From Rhodospirillales bacterium (GTDB taxonomy: Bacteria; Pseudomonadota; Alphaproteobacteria; Acetobacterales; Acetobacteraceae), in the NCBI GenBank assembly GCA_947460455.1, contig CANHKG010000027.1, forward strand, positions 1 to 32,111: a stretch of DNA of 32,111 nucleotides. The letters run 5' to 3'. Numbering within the stretch: the stretch's first letter is position 1; the number at the start of each line of letters is the position of its first letter. Below the pieces are notes generated by a model. It worked only from the letters and a program-made list of their open reading frames with translations, searched no databases and had not been told where the DNA came from. Below are positions 22,457 to 29,305 of the stretch, piece by piece. The position numbers were made by a program, and so were the translations under genes.

Positions 22457-23418
22457 CGTGCGATCACCTGGCTGACCCGCTGCGGGCCGGTCAAAACAAC
22501 GGGCGAGGATCCGGAGGCCACCCGCACCCGGTCAGGCCCCACCACCTCCGCCTCCACCACGGCGCGCGAATTGGGGTTGAGCACCTGGATGCGCTCGCCC
22601 ACCGTGCCCGCCTCCAGCGCCTGGCCCTGCGCGGTGAGCGAAAGCCCGCCGGAGACCAACTGCATCATCACCCGCGCCCCCTTCTGCACCGCCAACGGCC
22701 GCGACAGATCGGCCAGCGTCAGCGCCTGGCCCGGCACCATCACGCGGCGCACCGCCATGCCCACCGCCTGCTCCGGCATCCGCGCCACCTCGCCGCGAAG
22801 GGCCGCCACTCGCACCCGCTGGAACTGCAGGTCCGAAGGCAGCACCACCATCCCCGGTGTCAGCCGCCGCACCGGCACCGGCACCTCGGCCATCTCATGC
22901 AGCGTGCCAACCAGCCGCTGCCGCACCGTCAGCATGCCCTCGCCGCTCACCGAAATGGTGGCGTTGAACCGGCCGGAGGCGCCGTCATATTCCATCTGCT
23001 CCACCTCGGCCCGCACCTGCGATTCCGCCGGTACCAGCGGTGCGGCATAGCCCGGCAGGTCCAGCTCGCCATCCGGCGGCGCGCCCACGCCCGCCAGCGC
23101 CCCGCGCAGTGCGGCCAGCACATCCTCGCGCGGCAGCAGCCGCCCGGGCCGCTCCAGCACCGAGCGCTCGCCGCCATTCGGCCGCCAGCTCACGCCGAAC
23201 TGCCGCGCGATCGCCGCAAGCTGGGCAGACTCCACCACGATCCGCCCGCCCGGCGCCGGGCCTGGCCCAAGCACCAGCTCGCCGCCCGCGGGCAGCCCGT
23301 CGAACAGATCCGCCAGCTTCACCACCGGCGCCGACAGCGTCGTGATCGGCCGCACCGTCGCACCCCAGGCCGGGGTCGCCGTGATCATGGCCGCAAGAAA
23401 AGGGGTCAGGAGCTTCAT
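22453..23418 (-). CDS. flgA: Flagellar P-ring assembly chaperone FlgA
   Basis: This is a 321-residue periplasmic protein with a signal peptide (MKLLTPFLAAMITATPAWG). The C-terminal half carries the SAF-type domain of FlgA, with VPVRRLTPGMVVLPSDLQF (about 196-214), a VMVPGQALTLADLSRP block and the closing ERIQVLNPNSRAVVEAEVVG segment. The N-terminal half is longer than in enterobacterial FlgA (219 residues), a form usual in alphaproteobacteria. It prevents premature aggregation of FlgI during P-ring assembly. It begins 8 bp after flgG and is coupled to flgH by an ATGA overlap. Confidence 0.92.
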   Translation of the reverse strand: MKLLTPFLAAMITATPAWGATVRPITTLSAPVVKLADLFDGLPAGGELVLGPGPAPGGRIVVESAQLAAIARQFGVSWRPNGGERSVLERPGRLLPREDVLAALRGALAGVGAPPDGELDLPGYAAPLVPAESQVRAEVEQMEYDGASGRFNATISVSGEGMLTVRQRLVGTLHEMAEVPVPVRRLTPGMVVLPSDLQFQRVRVAALRGEVARMPEQAVGMAVRRVMVPGQALTLADLSRPLAVQKGARVMMQLVSGGLSLTAQGQALEAGTVGERIQVLNPNSRAVVEAEVVGPDRVRVASGSSPVVLTGPQRVSQVIAR

Positions 23419-23426
23419 GGCATGCC

Positions 23427-24212
23427 TCAGCGCAGGTTGGTCAGCGTGGAAAGCATCTGGTCGGAGGTGGTGATCACCTTGCTGTTCATCTCGTACGCCC
23501 GCTGGGCAGTTATGAGGTTGGTGATCTCGCTCACGACATTCACGTTGGAGGTCTCGACGAACCCCTGCAGCACGGAACCGAACCCCGGCGAGGCCGGCGT
23601 GCCCGTCACCGCCGCGCCGCTCGCGGTGGTGGCCAGGAACAGGTTGTCGCCCTGCGCATCCAGGCCGCCGGCGTTCGGGAACACGGCCAGCTGGATCTGC
23701 CCCACCAGTGCCGGCGCCTGCTGCCCATCCAGCGTCACCTGCACCTGGCCGGAGGCGTTGATCGTCACGTTGGTGGCATTCGCCGGCACCGTCACGCCCG
23801 GCTGCACCACGTAGCCATCCGCCGTCACGATCTGCCCCTCGGCCGACAGCGCGAAGGTGCCGTCGCGGGTATAGGCCGTCTCGCCGGAGGGCAGGGTGAC
23901 CTGGAAGAACCCGTTGCCGCGGATCGCCATATCGAAGGCGTTGGAGGTCTGCTGCAGGTTGCCCTGCTCGTTGATGCGGTAGATCGCCGCCGTCTTCACG
24001 CCCAGGCCCACCTGCGCACCGGCCGGCACCACGGAGCCGGCGTCGGAGCTGTTGGAGCCCACGCGCCGCAGGTTCTGGTAGATCAGGTCCTGGAACTCGG
24101 CCCGGCGGCGCTTGAAGCCGGTGGTGGTCATGTTGGCGATGTTGTTGGAGATCACTTCAACATTCGTCGCCTGCGCCTGCATGCCGGTGCCGGCGATATC
24201 AAGGGACCGCAT
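23427..24212 (-). CDS. flgG: Flagellar distal rod protein FlgG
   Basis: This 261-residue protein matches FlgG in length. The N-terminal axial helix region contains TNVEVISNNIANMTTTGFKR (about 16-35), the central domain includes the FDMAIRGNGFFQV block, and the C-terminal helix ends with NVVSEITNLITAQRAYEMNS. These are shared by rod and hook proteins. It builds the distal rod crossing the P- and L-rings. It starts 4 bp after the flgF stop and is followed by flgA after 8 bp. Confidence 0.95.
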   Translation of the reverse strand: MRSLDIAGTGMQAQATNVEVISNNIANMTTTGFKRRRAEFQDLIYQNLRRVGSNSSDAGSVVPAGAQVGLGVKTAAIYRINEQGNLQQTSNAFDMAIRGNGFFQVTLPSGETAYTRDGTFALSAEGQIVTADGYVVQPGVTVPANATNVTINASGQVQVTLDGQQAPALVGQIQLAVFPNAGGLDAQGDNLFLATTASGAAVTGTPASPGFGSVLQGFVETSNVNVVSEITNLITAQRAYEMNSKVITTSDQMLSTLTNLR

Positions 24213-24216
24213 GGGT

Positions 24217-24957
24217 TCAGCTCCGCTTCTGGGTCAGCTTGTCGATGGCGGTCTGCTGCCGTTCGCCTTCGGCCTGCACCATCTTGCTGGTGAATTCGAA
24301 CTCGCGGAGTTCGCGCATCATGCGCGTCAGCTCCACCACGGGGGCGACATTGCTCTGCTCGATGGCGCCCTGGATCATCTTGGGCTTCTCCACCGGCGTG
24401 GTCTGGCCCTCGGCAGCGAACAGCCGCCCGCCTTCCGGCTTCATCCGGTAGGGATCGTTGGGCTTCACCACGCCGATCCGCGCGATGCGCCCGTTCTCGC
24501 TGCTGATCGCGCCGTCGCTGCTGATGGTGATGTGCGTGTCGGTGGTGGAGAGCTGCAGCTTCTGCCCGTTGGAATCCAGCAGCGCATGGCCGTCGCTGTT
24601 CACCACGTTGCCGGTGGCGGAAAGCTCGAAATGCCCCGCCCGCGTCAGCCGCGGGCCGCGCGGCGTTTCCACCTGGAAGTAGCCGTCGCCCACCAGCGCG
24701 ATGTCGAAGGTGTTGGAGGTATGGGTGATCGGCCCGGTTTGCTGGTCGCGCCAGCTGGCGCGGTCCTGGGTGAAGGTGATCGTCTCCGCGCCCGGCGGCA
24801 CATCGCGGCCCCGGTTCTTCACCAGGAAGTCGCTGAACACCAGCCGCTCGGCGCGGTAGCCCATCGTGTTGGCGTTGGCGATGTTGCTGGCGGTCACGTC
24901 CAGCGCCCGCTGCTGTGCGGTCAGGCGCGAAAGTGCCACGGAGGTGGTGTTCTGCAT
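24217..24957 (-). CDS. flgF: Flagellar proximal rod protein FlgF
   Basis: This 246-residue rod protein has the N-terminal LDVTASNIANANTMGYRAER block, the central FDIALVGDGYFQVETPRG block, and a C-terminal VELTRMMRELREFEFTSKM helix typical of FlgF. The ATG at 24957 is preceded by GAGG with 6-nt spacing. A perfect sigma-54 promoter lies 40-54 bp upstream. It is the first gene of the flgF-flgG-flgA-flgH operon and is divergent from fliL. Confidence 0.94.
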   Translation of the reverse strand: MQNTTSVALSRLTAQQRALDVTASNIANANTMGYRAERLVFSDFLVKNRGRDVPPGAETITFTQDRASWRDQQTGPITHTSNTFDIALVGDGYFQVETPRGPRLTRAGHFELSATGNVVNSDGHALLDSNGQKLQLSTTDTHITISSDGAISSENGRIARIGVVKPNDPYRMKPEGGRLFAAEGQTTPVEKPKMIQGAIEQSNVAPVVELTRMMRELREFEFTSKMVQAEGERQQTAIDKLTQKRS

Positions 24958-24996
24958 CGGGATCCTCGGCAGGGCGAAAAAGCTGGGATGCCCTAC

Positions 24997-25011
24997 GCAA
25001 CCGCCGTGCCA
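24997..25011 (-). promoter_or_regulatory. Sigma-54 promoter of flgF
   Basis: On the minus strand the sequence is TGGCACGGCGGTTGC, again a perfect TGGCAC-N5-TTGC element. Transcription would start near 24985, giving a leader of about 28 nt before the flgF ATG. Confidence 0.88.
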
Positions 25012-25091
25012 GCCCCGCCGGGGCCCAAAACCCGAGTCGCAGCGCCTTTTCGGCCGCGCGACCGGCAGGACCTGCCCGGATGAACCCGGCA

Positions 25092-25110
25092 CCCGGCAGT
25101 TTCCGCCGGG
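25092..25110. promoter_or_regulatory. 19-bp inverted repeat, probable FlbD-type enhancer (ftr-like)
   Basis: The sequence CCCGGCAGTTTCCGCCGGG has 6-bp arms and a 7-bp centre, the same length and arms as the element near flgI. A direct extra CCCGGC half-site precedes it at 25085-25090. It lies 81-99 bp upstream of the flgF -24 box and 103-121 bp before fliL, so it could serve both directions. Confidence 0.65.
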
Positions 25111-25150
25111 CACGATCGGCCAGAGGAAAAGGCTTCGTTAACCGTCCCTC

Positions 25151-25176
25151 GCCAATGTGCCGCTGCGGCCAATGTG
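25151..25176 (+). repeat. Direct repeat GCCAATGTG in front of fliL
   Basis: GCCAATGTG occurs at 25151-25159 and 25168-25176, 17 bp start to start, ending 36 bp before the fliL ATG. It may be a binding site for a regulator of the fliL operon. No sigma-54 box of correct spacing is seen for fliL. Confidence 0.35.
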
Positions 25177-25212
25177 GCTGCATACGCGGCATCAATCGCA
25201 CGCGAGGGAATC

Positions 25213-25788
25213 ATGGCGGCAGCGGCAGAAGCGGCGGCCGGCGACGACGCCGAGTCCCAGCCCGCCAAGAAGGGCGGAAAGAAGAAGCTGATCGTGCTGG
25301 TGGCGCTTGTGCTGCTGCTGGCAGGCGCAGGTGCCGGCCTGTGGTTCGGCGGCATCCTGCCGCCGCTGCTCGGCATGGGCAAGAAAGCGGACCCGCACGC
25401 CGCGGAGGACGCCGGGCACGGCGATGGCAAGGGCGATGCGAAGGCCGACGGCAAGGCCGTTCCCAAGCCGGATGCCAAGCCGGCGCCGGTGTTCATGGAC
25501 CTGCCGGAGATCATCGCCAACCTCAACGCCGGCCCGCGCCGCAACAGCTTCATCAAGCTGCGCCCCAAGCTTGAACTGGCCAAGGCGGAGGACGAAGCCG
25601 CGATCAAGGCGGCGATGCCGCGCCTGATGGACCTGTTCCAGACCTATCTGCGCGAGATGCGCCCGGAGGAGCTGCGCGGCAGCGCCGGCACCTATCGCCT
25701 GCGGGAGGAGCTGCTGGCCCGCGCCAACATCGCCGTGGCGCCCGCCCGCATCGTGGACGTGCTGTTCCCGGAGATCATCGTGCAATGA
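25213..25788 (+). CDS. fliL: Flagellar basal body-associated protein FliL
   Basis: This 191-residue single-pass inner-membrane protein has a short cytosolic N-terminus with a Lys cluster (GGKKK), a membrane helix at about residues 26-48, and a charged linker rich in Gly, Asp, Lys and Pro (57-90). The periplasmic FliL domain (91-191) begins PVFMDLPEIIANLN and ends VDVLFPEIIVQ. It supports the stators around the motor. GAGGGA precedes the ATG at 25213. Its stop overlaps fliM by 4 bp (ATGA). It is the first gene of the plus-strand motor/chemotaxis run. Confidence 0.92.
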   Translation: MAAAAEAAAGDDAESQPAKKGGKKKLIVLVALVLLLAGAGAGLWFGGILPPLLGMGKKADPHAAEDAGHGDGKGDAKADGKAVPKPDAKPAPVFMDLPEIIANLNAGPRRNSFIKLRPKLELAKAEDEAAIKAAMPRLMDLFQTYLREMRPEELRGSAGTYRLREELLARANIAVAPARIVDVLFPEIIVQ

Positions 25789-26867
25789 GCGGCACCCAGT
25801 CCGAGGAGGAACTCGCCGCCGCCTGGGGCGCAGAGCTGGAGGATGAGAGCCCGCCCGCCGGTGGCGACGCGGGCGGCGATGCCCCGTCGGCGCCGCCGCA
25901 GCGGGTGCTGAACCAGGCCGAGATCGACAGCCTGCTGGGCTTCGATGCCGGCCCGTCGGATGGCGAAAACCGCACCGGCATGCAGCGGATCATCAGCTCT
26001 GGCCTCGTCTCGTACGAGCGCCTGCCGATGCTGGAGATCGTGTTCGATCGCCTGGTGCGCATCATGTCCACGTCCTTGCGCAACTTCACCAGCGACAACG
26101 TGGAAGTGGGCATCGACAACATCCTGTCGCTGCGCTTCGGCGACTACCTGAACTCCATCCCGCTGCCCGCCATGCTCGCCGTGTTCAAGGCGGAGGAATG
26201 GGACAATTACGGCCTGATGGTCGTCGACAGCGCCATGATCTACTCGATCGTGGACGTGCTGCTGGGCGGGCGGCGCGGCACGGCGGCGATGCGCATCGAG
26301 GGCCGGCCCTACACCACCATCGAGCGCACCCTGGTGGAACGGCTGATCCAGGTGGTGCTCGCCGACCTGTCGCAGAGCTTCGATCCGCTCTGCCCCGTGA
26401 CCTTCCGGTTCGAGCGGCTGGAGGTGAACCCGCGCTTCGCCACCATCTCCCGCCTGTCCAACGCCGCCGTGCTCGCCCGCCTGCGGGTGGACATGGAGGA
26501 TCGCGGCGGGCGGGTCGAGCTGCTGCTGCCCTACGCCACGCTGGAGCCGGTGCGCGAGCTGCTTCTGCAGCAGTTCATGGGCGAGAAGTTCGGCCGCGAC
26601 TCCATCTGGGAGACGCACTTGGCCGAAGAGCTGTGGAACACCGACATCGACCTGGAAGTGGTGCTCGATGAGCAGGTGATGCGCCTGTCGGACGTGATGG
26701 ACCTGAAGCCCGGCAGCCGGATCGTGCTGAACACCTCCCCCGGCGGCACGGTGCAACTGCGCTGCGGCACCGTCACGCTGTTCGAGGGCCAGGTGGGCCG
26801 GCGCAAGAGCAAGTTGGCGGTACGTATCGAGCGCGAGGTACCGCGCACACCGCTGGCCGAACGATGA
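25785..26867 (+). CDS. fliM: Flagellar motor switch protein FliM
   Basis: This 360-residue FliM has the CheY-phosphate-binding peptide LNQAEIDSLLGF at residues 42-53, not at the extreme N-terminus. It is preceded by an acidic/Ala-rich extension with EEELAAAWGAEL. The middle domain contains LPMLEIVFDRLVRIMSTSLR and the GVxx-like switch region around AEEWDNYGLMVVDSAMIYSIVD. The C-terminal FliN-like domain ends VGRRKSKLAVRIER. It transmits the CheY signal to rotor direction. It overlaps fliL, and a 60-bp gap precedes the next gene. Confidence 0.94.
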   Translation: MSGTQSEEELAAAWGAELEDESPPAGGDAGGDAPSAPPQRVLNQAEIDSLLGFDAGPSDGENRTGMQRIISSGLVSYERLPMLEIVFDRLVRIMSTSLRNFTSDNVEVGIDNILSLRFGDYLNSIPLPAMLAVFKAEEWDNYGLMVVDSAMIYSIVDVLLGGRRGTAAMRIEGRPYTTIERTLVERLIQVVLADLSQSFDPLCPVTFRFERLEVNPRFATISRLSNAAVLARLRVDMEDRGGRVELLLPYATLEPVRELLLQQFMGEKFGRDSIWETHLAEELWNTDIDLEVVLDEQVMRLSDVMDLKPGSRIVLNTSPGGTVQLRCGTVTLFEGQVGRRKSKLAVRIEREVPRTPLAER

Positions 26868-26927
26868 GCGCGGCACGGCGCCGTCTCAAGGAATCCTTCA
26901 CCCAATCGCGCCCAAAATGGGAACGGG

Positions 26928-27440
26928 ATGGCAGGCATGGAATGGCTTCTCGAAATTGCCCTGATCGGCCTGCTGCTGGCCACGATGTTCCACGCAGTGC
27001 GCCTCGAACGCGCACTCGGCGTGCTGAAGCGCGACCGCGCGGCGCTGGAGGAGCTGGTGGCCGGCTTCAACGATTCCACCCGCGCGGCAGAGCAGGGCAT
27101 CGAGCGGCTGAAGCAGGCGGCGGATGGCGCCGGGCGGCAGATCGCCCGACAGGTGGAGGCGGCGAACCGGTTGAAGGACGATCTGGTGTTCCTGAACGAG
27201 CGCGGCACGACGGTGGCAGACCGGCTGGACCATCTGGTGCGCGCCGGGCGCAGCCTGGACCTTGCCACCGCGCGTCCGGCCACGCCCTCTGCATCCGCCC
27301 CCATGCCGGAGCCGGAGCCCGAGCCGGCGCCGCGCGAGATGTCGTTGCCGGAGGTGCCGGCGCTCGACCCCACCGGCGGTCCGCGGCTGCGCAGCCAGGC
27401 GGAGCGCGACCTGATGCGCGCGCTGCGCATCGCGCGATAG
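26928..27440 (+). CDS. Flagellar-operon membrane/coiled-coil protein, DUF6468 type
   Basis: This 170-residue protein has an N-terminal membrane helix (about residues 4-22, WLLEIALIGLLLATMFHAVR), a long coiled coil (25-100) and a Pro/Glu-rich linker. It ends in a conserved-looking SQAERDLMRALRIAR tail. The arrangement and position between fliM and a MotE-like gene match the DUF6468 proteins of alphaproteobacterial flagellar clusters, whose role is not established. Starts at 26928 and 26937 are both possible. The cytosolic coiled coil could reach the switch complex (inference). Confidence 0.72.
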   Translation: MAGMEWLLEIALIGLLLATMFHAVRLERALGVLKRDRAALEELVAGFNDSTRAAEQGIERLKQAADGAGRQIARQVEAANRLKDDLVFLNERGTTVADRLDHLVRAGRSLDLATARPATPSASAPMPEPEPEPAPREMSLPEVPALDPTGGPRLRSQAERDLMRALRIAR

Positions 27441-27450
27441 GACATACGTA

Positions 27451-28158
27451 ATGCGCCGGCTTCCCTTTGTGCCGCGGCTGTTGCCCGTGGTGATCGTGGC
27501 CCTGGTGGCGCTGGCCGGCGTGAAGTCCGCCGGGTTGGTGCGCCAGGCGATGGCAGGTGCGGCCCCTCCGGCAGCCAGCACGCCCGCCACCAAGCCGCCT
27601 TCGCAGCGCCCGCCGCCCGGGGCCGCCACCGCGCCCGCGCCCGTGCCGACGAACGAGCCGCCGCCCGAGGTGATCGCCCCGCCTGCCCCCGCCGTGCCCG
27701 GCGAGCCGCCGGTGAGTGCCGCCGAGCGCGCCCTGCTGCTGGACCTGCGCAAGCGCCGCACCGAACTCGAGTCGCGCGAGGCTGCCCTCGCCTCCCGCGA
27801 GGGGATCCTGGCCGCCACGGAAAAGCGCCTGACCGACCGCGCCGGCGAGCTTTCAGACCTGCAGAAGCGCCTGGAAGCGCTGGAAACCGCACGGCGTGAG
27901 CGCGACGAGGAGAATTGGAAAGGTCTCGTAAAGCTCTACGAGACCATGAAGCCTCGCGATGCCGCCGCCATCTTCAACGACCTCGACCGGCCGGTGCTGC
28001 TGGCGGTGCTGGACCGCATGAAGGAAGCCAAGGCCGCCCCCGTGCTGGCGGCGATGCAGCCGGAGCGGGCGCGGCAGATCACCGCCGACCTGGCCCAGCG
28101 CCGGACCCAGTCCAACCGCCCCGCCGACCCCGCCCCGCCGCGCGCGCCAGGCGGGTGA
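27451..28158 (+). CDS. MotE-like flagellar protein (MgtE_N-like domain)
   Basis: This 235-residue protein has a membrane anchor at about residues 10-30, a Pro/Ala-rich linker (38-92), a charged coiled coil (95-155) and a compact helical domain (LVKLYETMKPRDAAAIFNDL and following, about 158-217) that resembles the N-terminal domain of MgtE transporters. This architecture is that of MotE, a periplasmic chaperone for the motility protein MotC in rhizobia, and related FlbB-type proteins. MotC itself is not in the window, so the partner is unknown. It starts 10 bp after the DUF6468-type gene. Confidence 0.75.
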   Translation: MRRLPFVPRLLPVVIVALVALAGVKSAGLVRQAMAGAAPPAASTPATKPPSQRPPPGAATAPAPVPTNEPPPEVIAPPAPAVPGEPPVSAAERALLLDLRKRRTELESREAALASREGILAATEKRLTDRAGELSDLQKRLEALETARRERDEENWKGLVKLYETMKPRDAAAIFNDLDRPVLLAVLDRMKEAKAAPVLAAMQPERARQITADLAQRRTQSNRPADPAPPRAPGG

Positions 28159-28222
28159 GGCACCCGATTTAATCAACCGCTCGGCCTATCCCGGCCGCCG
28201 CGTTCGCCACCAGGAGCCAGAT

Positions 28223-28609
28223 ATGTCGATCGACAAGTCGATGAACGTGCTGATCGTCGATGACTATAAGACGATGCTGAGGATCATCCGCAACCTTCTG
28301 AAGCAGATCGATTTCAACAACGTCGACGAAGCCACCGACGGTGCCGAGGCGCTCTCCAAGATGCGCGCCAGCAACTATGGCCTGGTGATCAGCGACTGGA
28401 ACATGCAGCCGATGACGGGCCTGCAGCTGCTGCAGGAAGTGCGCGCGGATGCGCGGCTGAAGACCACGCCGTTCATCATGATCACCGCCGAAAGCAAGGT
28501 GGAGAACGTGGTGGCCGCCAAGGCGGCCGGCGTTTCCAACTACATCGTGAAGCCGTTCAACGCCGAGACGCTGCGCGAGAAGATCGAAAAGGTGCTGGGA
28601 CATGCCTGA
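28223..28609 (+). CDS. cheY: CheY-like chemotaxis response regulator
   Basis: This 128-residue single receiver domain has all the phosphorylation-site residues: the acidic pair Asp13/Asp14 (IVDDY), phospho-acceptor Asp58 (VISDWNM), the switch Thr88 (MITAES) and Lys110 (IVKPF). SDWNMQPMTG is the classic CheY block. It has no output domain, so it signals by binding FliM. AGGAG lies upstream of the ATG. Its 3' end overlaps cheZ by 8 bp, so activator and phosphatase are made together. Confidence 0.93.
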   Translation: MSIDKSMNVLIVDDYKTMLRIIRNLLKQIDFNNVDEATDGAEALSKMRASNYGLVISDWNMQPMTGLQLLQEVRADARLKTTPFIMITAESKVENVVAAKAAGVSNYIVKPFNAETLREKIEKVLGHA

Positions 28610-29252
28610 CGCCCCGACCCGCCTGGCGGATGGATCCTCCGCCAAAGCGCTATCCGCGGACCTCGCGCGCATCTCCTCGCGCTGGCCGGCCTGCGACCCC
28701 GACATGGTGGCCGAGGTGGTTCAGTCTGTGCTGGCCAGCATGCGCGGCGACCTCACCCGCGTGGAATCCTCGCTGCTGAACGAGGTGGCCGAGCTGGGCC
28801 GCACCATCGCCAATGCGCGCGCGGAAATCGCGGCGCTGCAGGTGGACGACATCACCGCCAGCCACATCCCGTCGGCGACCGACGAGCTGGACGCGATCGT
28901 GAGCCACACCGCGGCGGCGACCGATTCGATCCTGGAAGTGTGCGAGACGCTGGATGGCGTGGCCGGCACGCTCGATACCGATGCGGCGGCAGTGCTGCAG
29001 GATGCGACGACGCGCATCTATGAGGCGTGCAGCTTCCAGGACATCACCGGCCAGCGCATCACCAAGGTGGTGGCCACGCTGAAGGCGATCGACAGCAAGG
29101 TGGGCCACATCATCGCCACCTTCGACAATCGCGAGGGCCGCCCGACGCCGAAGCCGCTGCCGGCGGAGGAGTCGCTGCTGAACGGGCCGCAGCTGCCCGC
29201 CAGCGCGATGGACCAGAGCGACATCGACAAGCTGCTCGCCAGCTTCGACTGA
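28602..29252 (+). CDS. cheZ: CheY-P phosphatase CheZ
   Basis: This 216-residue, mostly helical protein has the catalytic block CSFQDITGQRITK (about residues 143-155), where Gln151 is the water-positioning glutamine of CheZ phosphatases and Asp147 its partner. The long helical hairpin spans about 35-165. A flexible linker rich in Pro follows. The extreme C-terminus DQSDIDKLLASFD matches the CheY-docking tail of gammaproteobacterial CheZ. It speeds dephosphorylation of CheY-P. The overlap with cheY indicates coupled synthesis. CheZ is less usual in alphaproteobacteria than the two-CheY phosphate-sink arrangement. Confidence 0.9.
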   Translation: MPDAPTRLADGSSAKALSADLARISSRWPACDPDMVAEVVQSVLASMRGDLTRVESSLLNEVAELGRTIANARAEIAALQVDDITASHIPSATDELDAIVSHTAAATDSILEVCETLDGVAGTLDTDAAAVLQDATTRIYEACSFQDITGQRITKVVATLKAIDSKVGHIIATFDNREGRPTPKPLPAEESLLNGPQLPASAMDQSDIDKLLASFD

Positions 29253-29305
29253 CCCACGGCGCACCGACAATCGGAACGCCGCCAACACGGATGGGGAGGC
29301 ACAGA

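Noticed and set aside
26864-27451. Plus-strand frame starting at the end of fliM
   Set aside because: It is Arg/Gly/Ala-rich without structure. The frame from 26928 has a membrane helix and a coiled coil and fits the operon.
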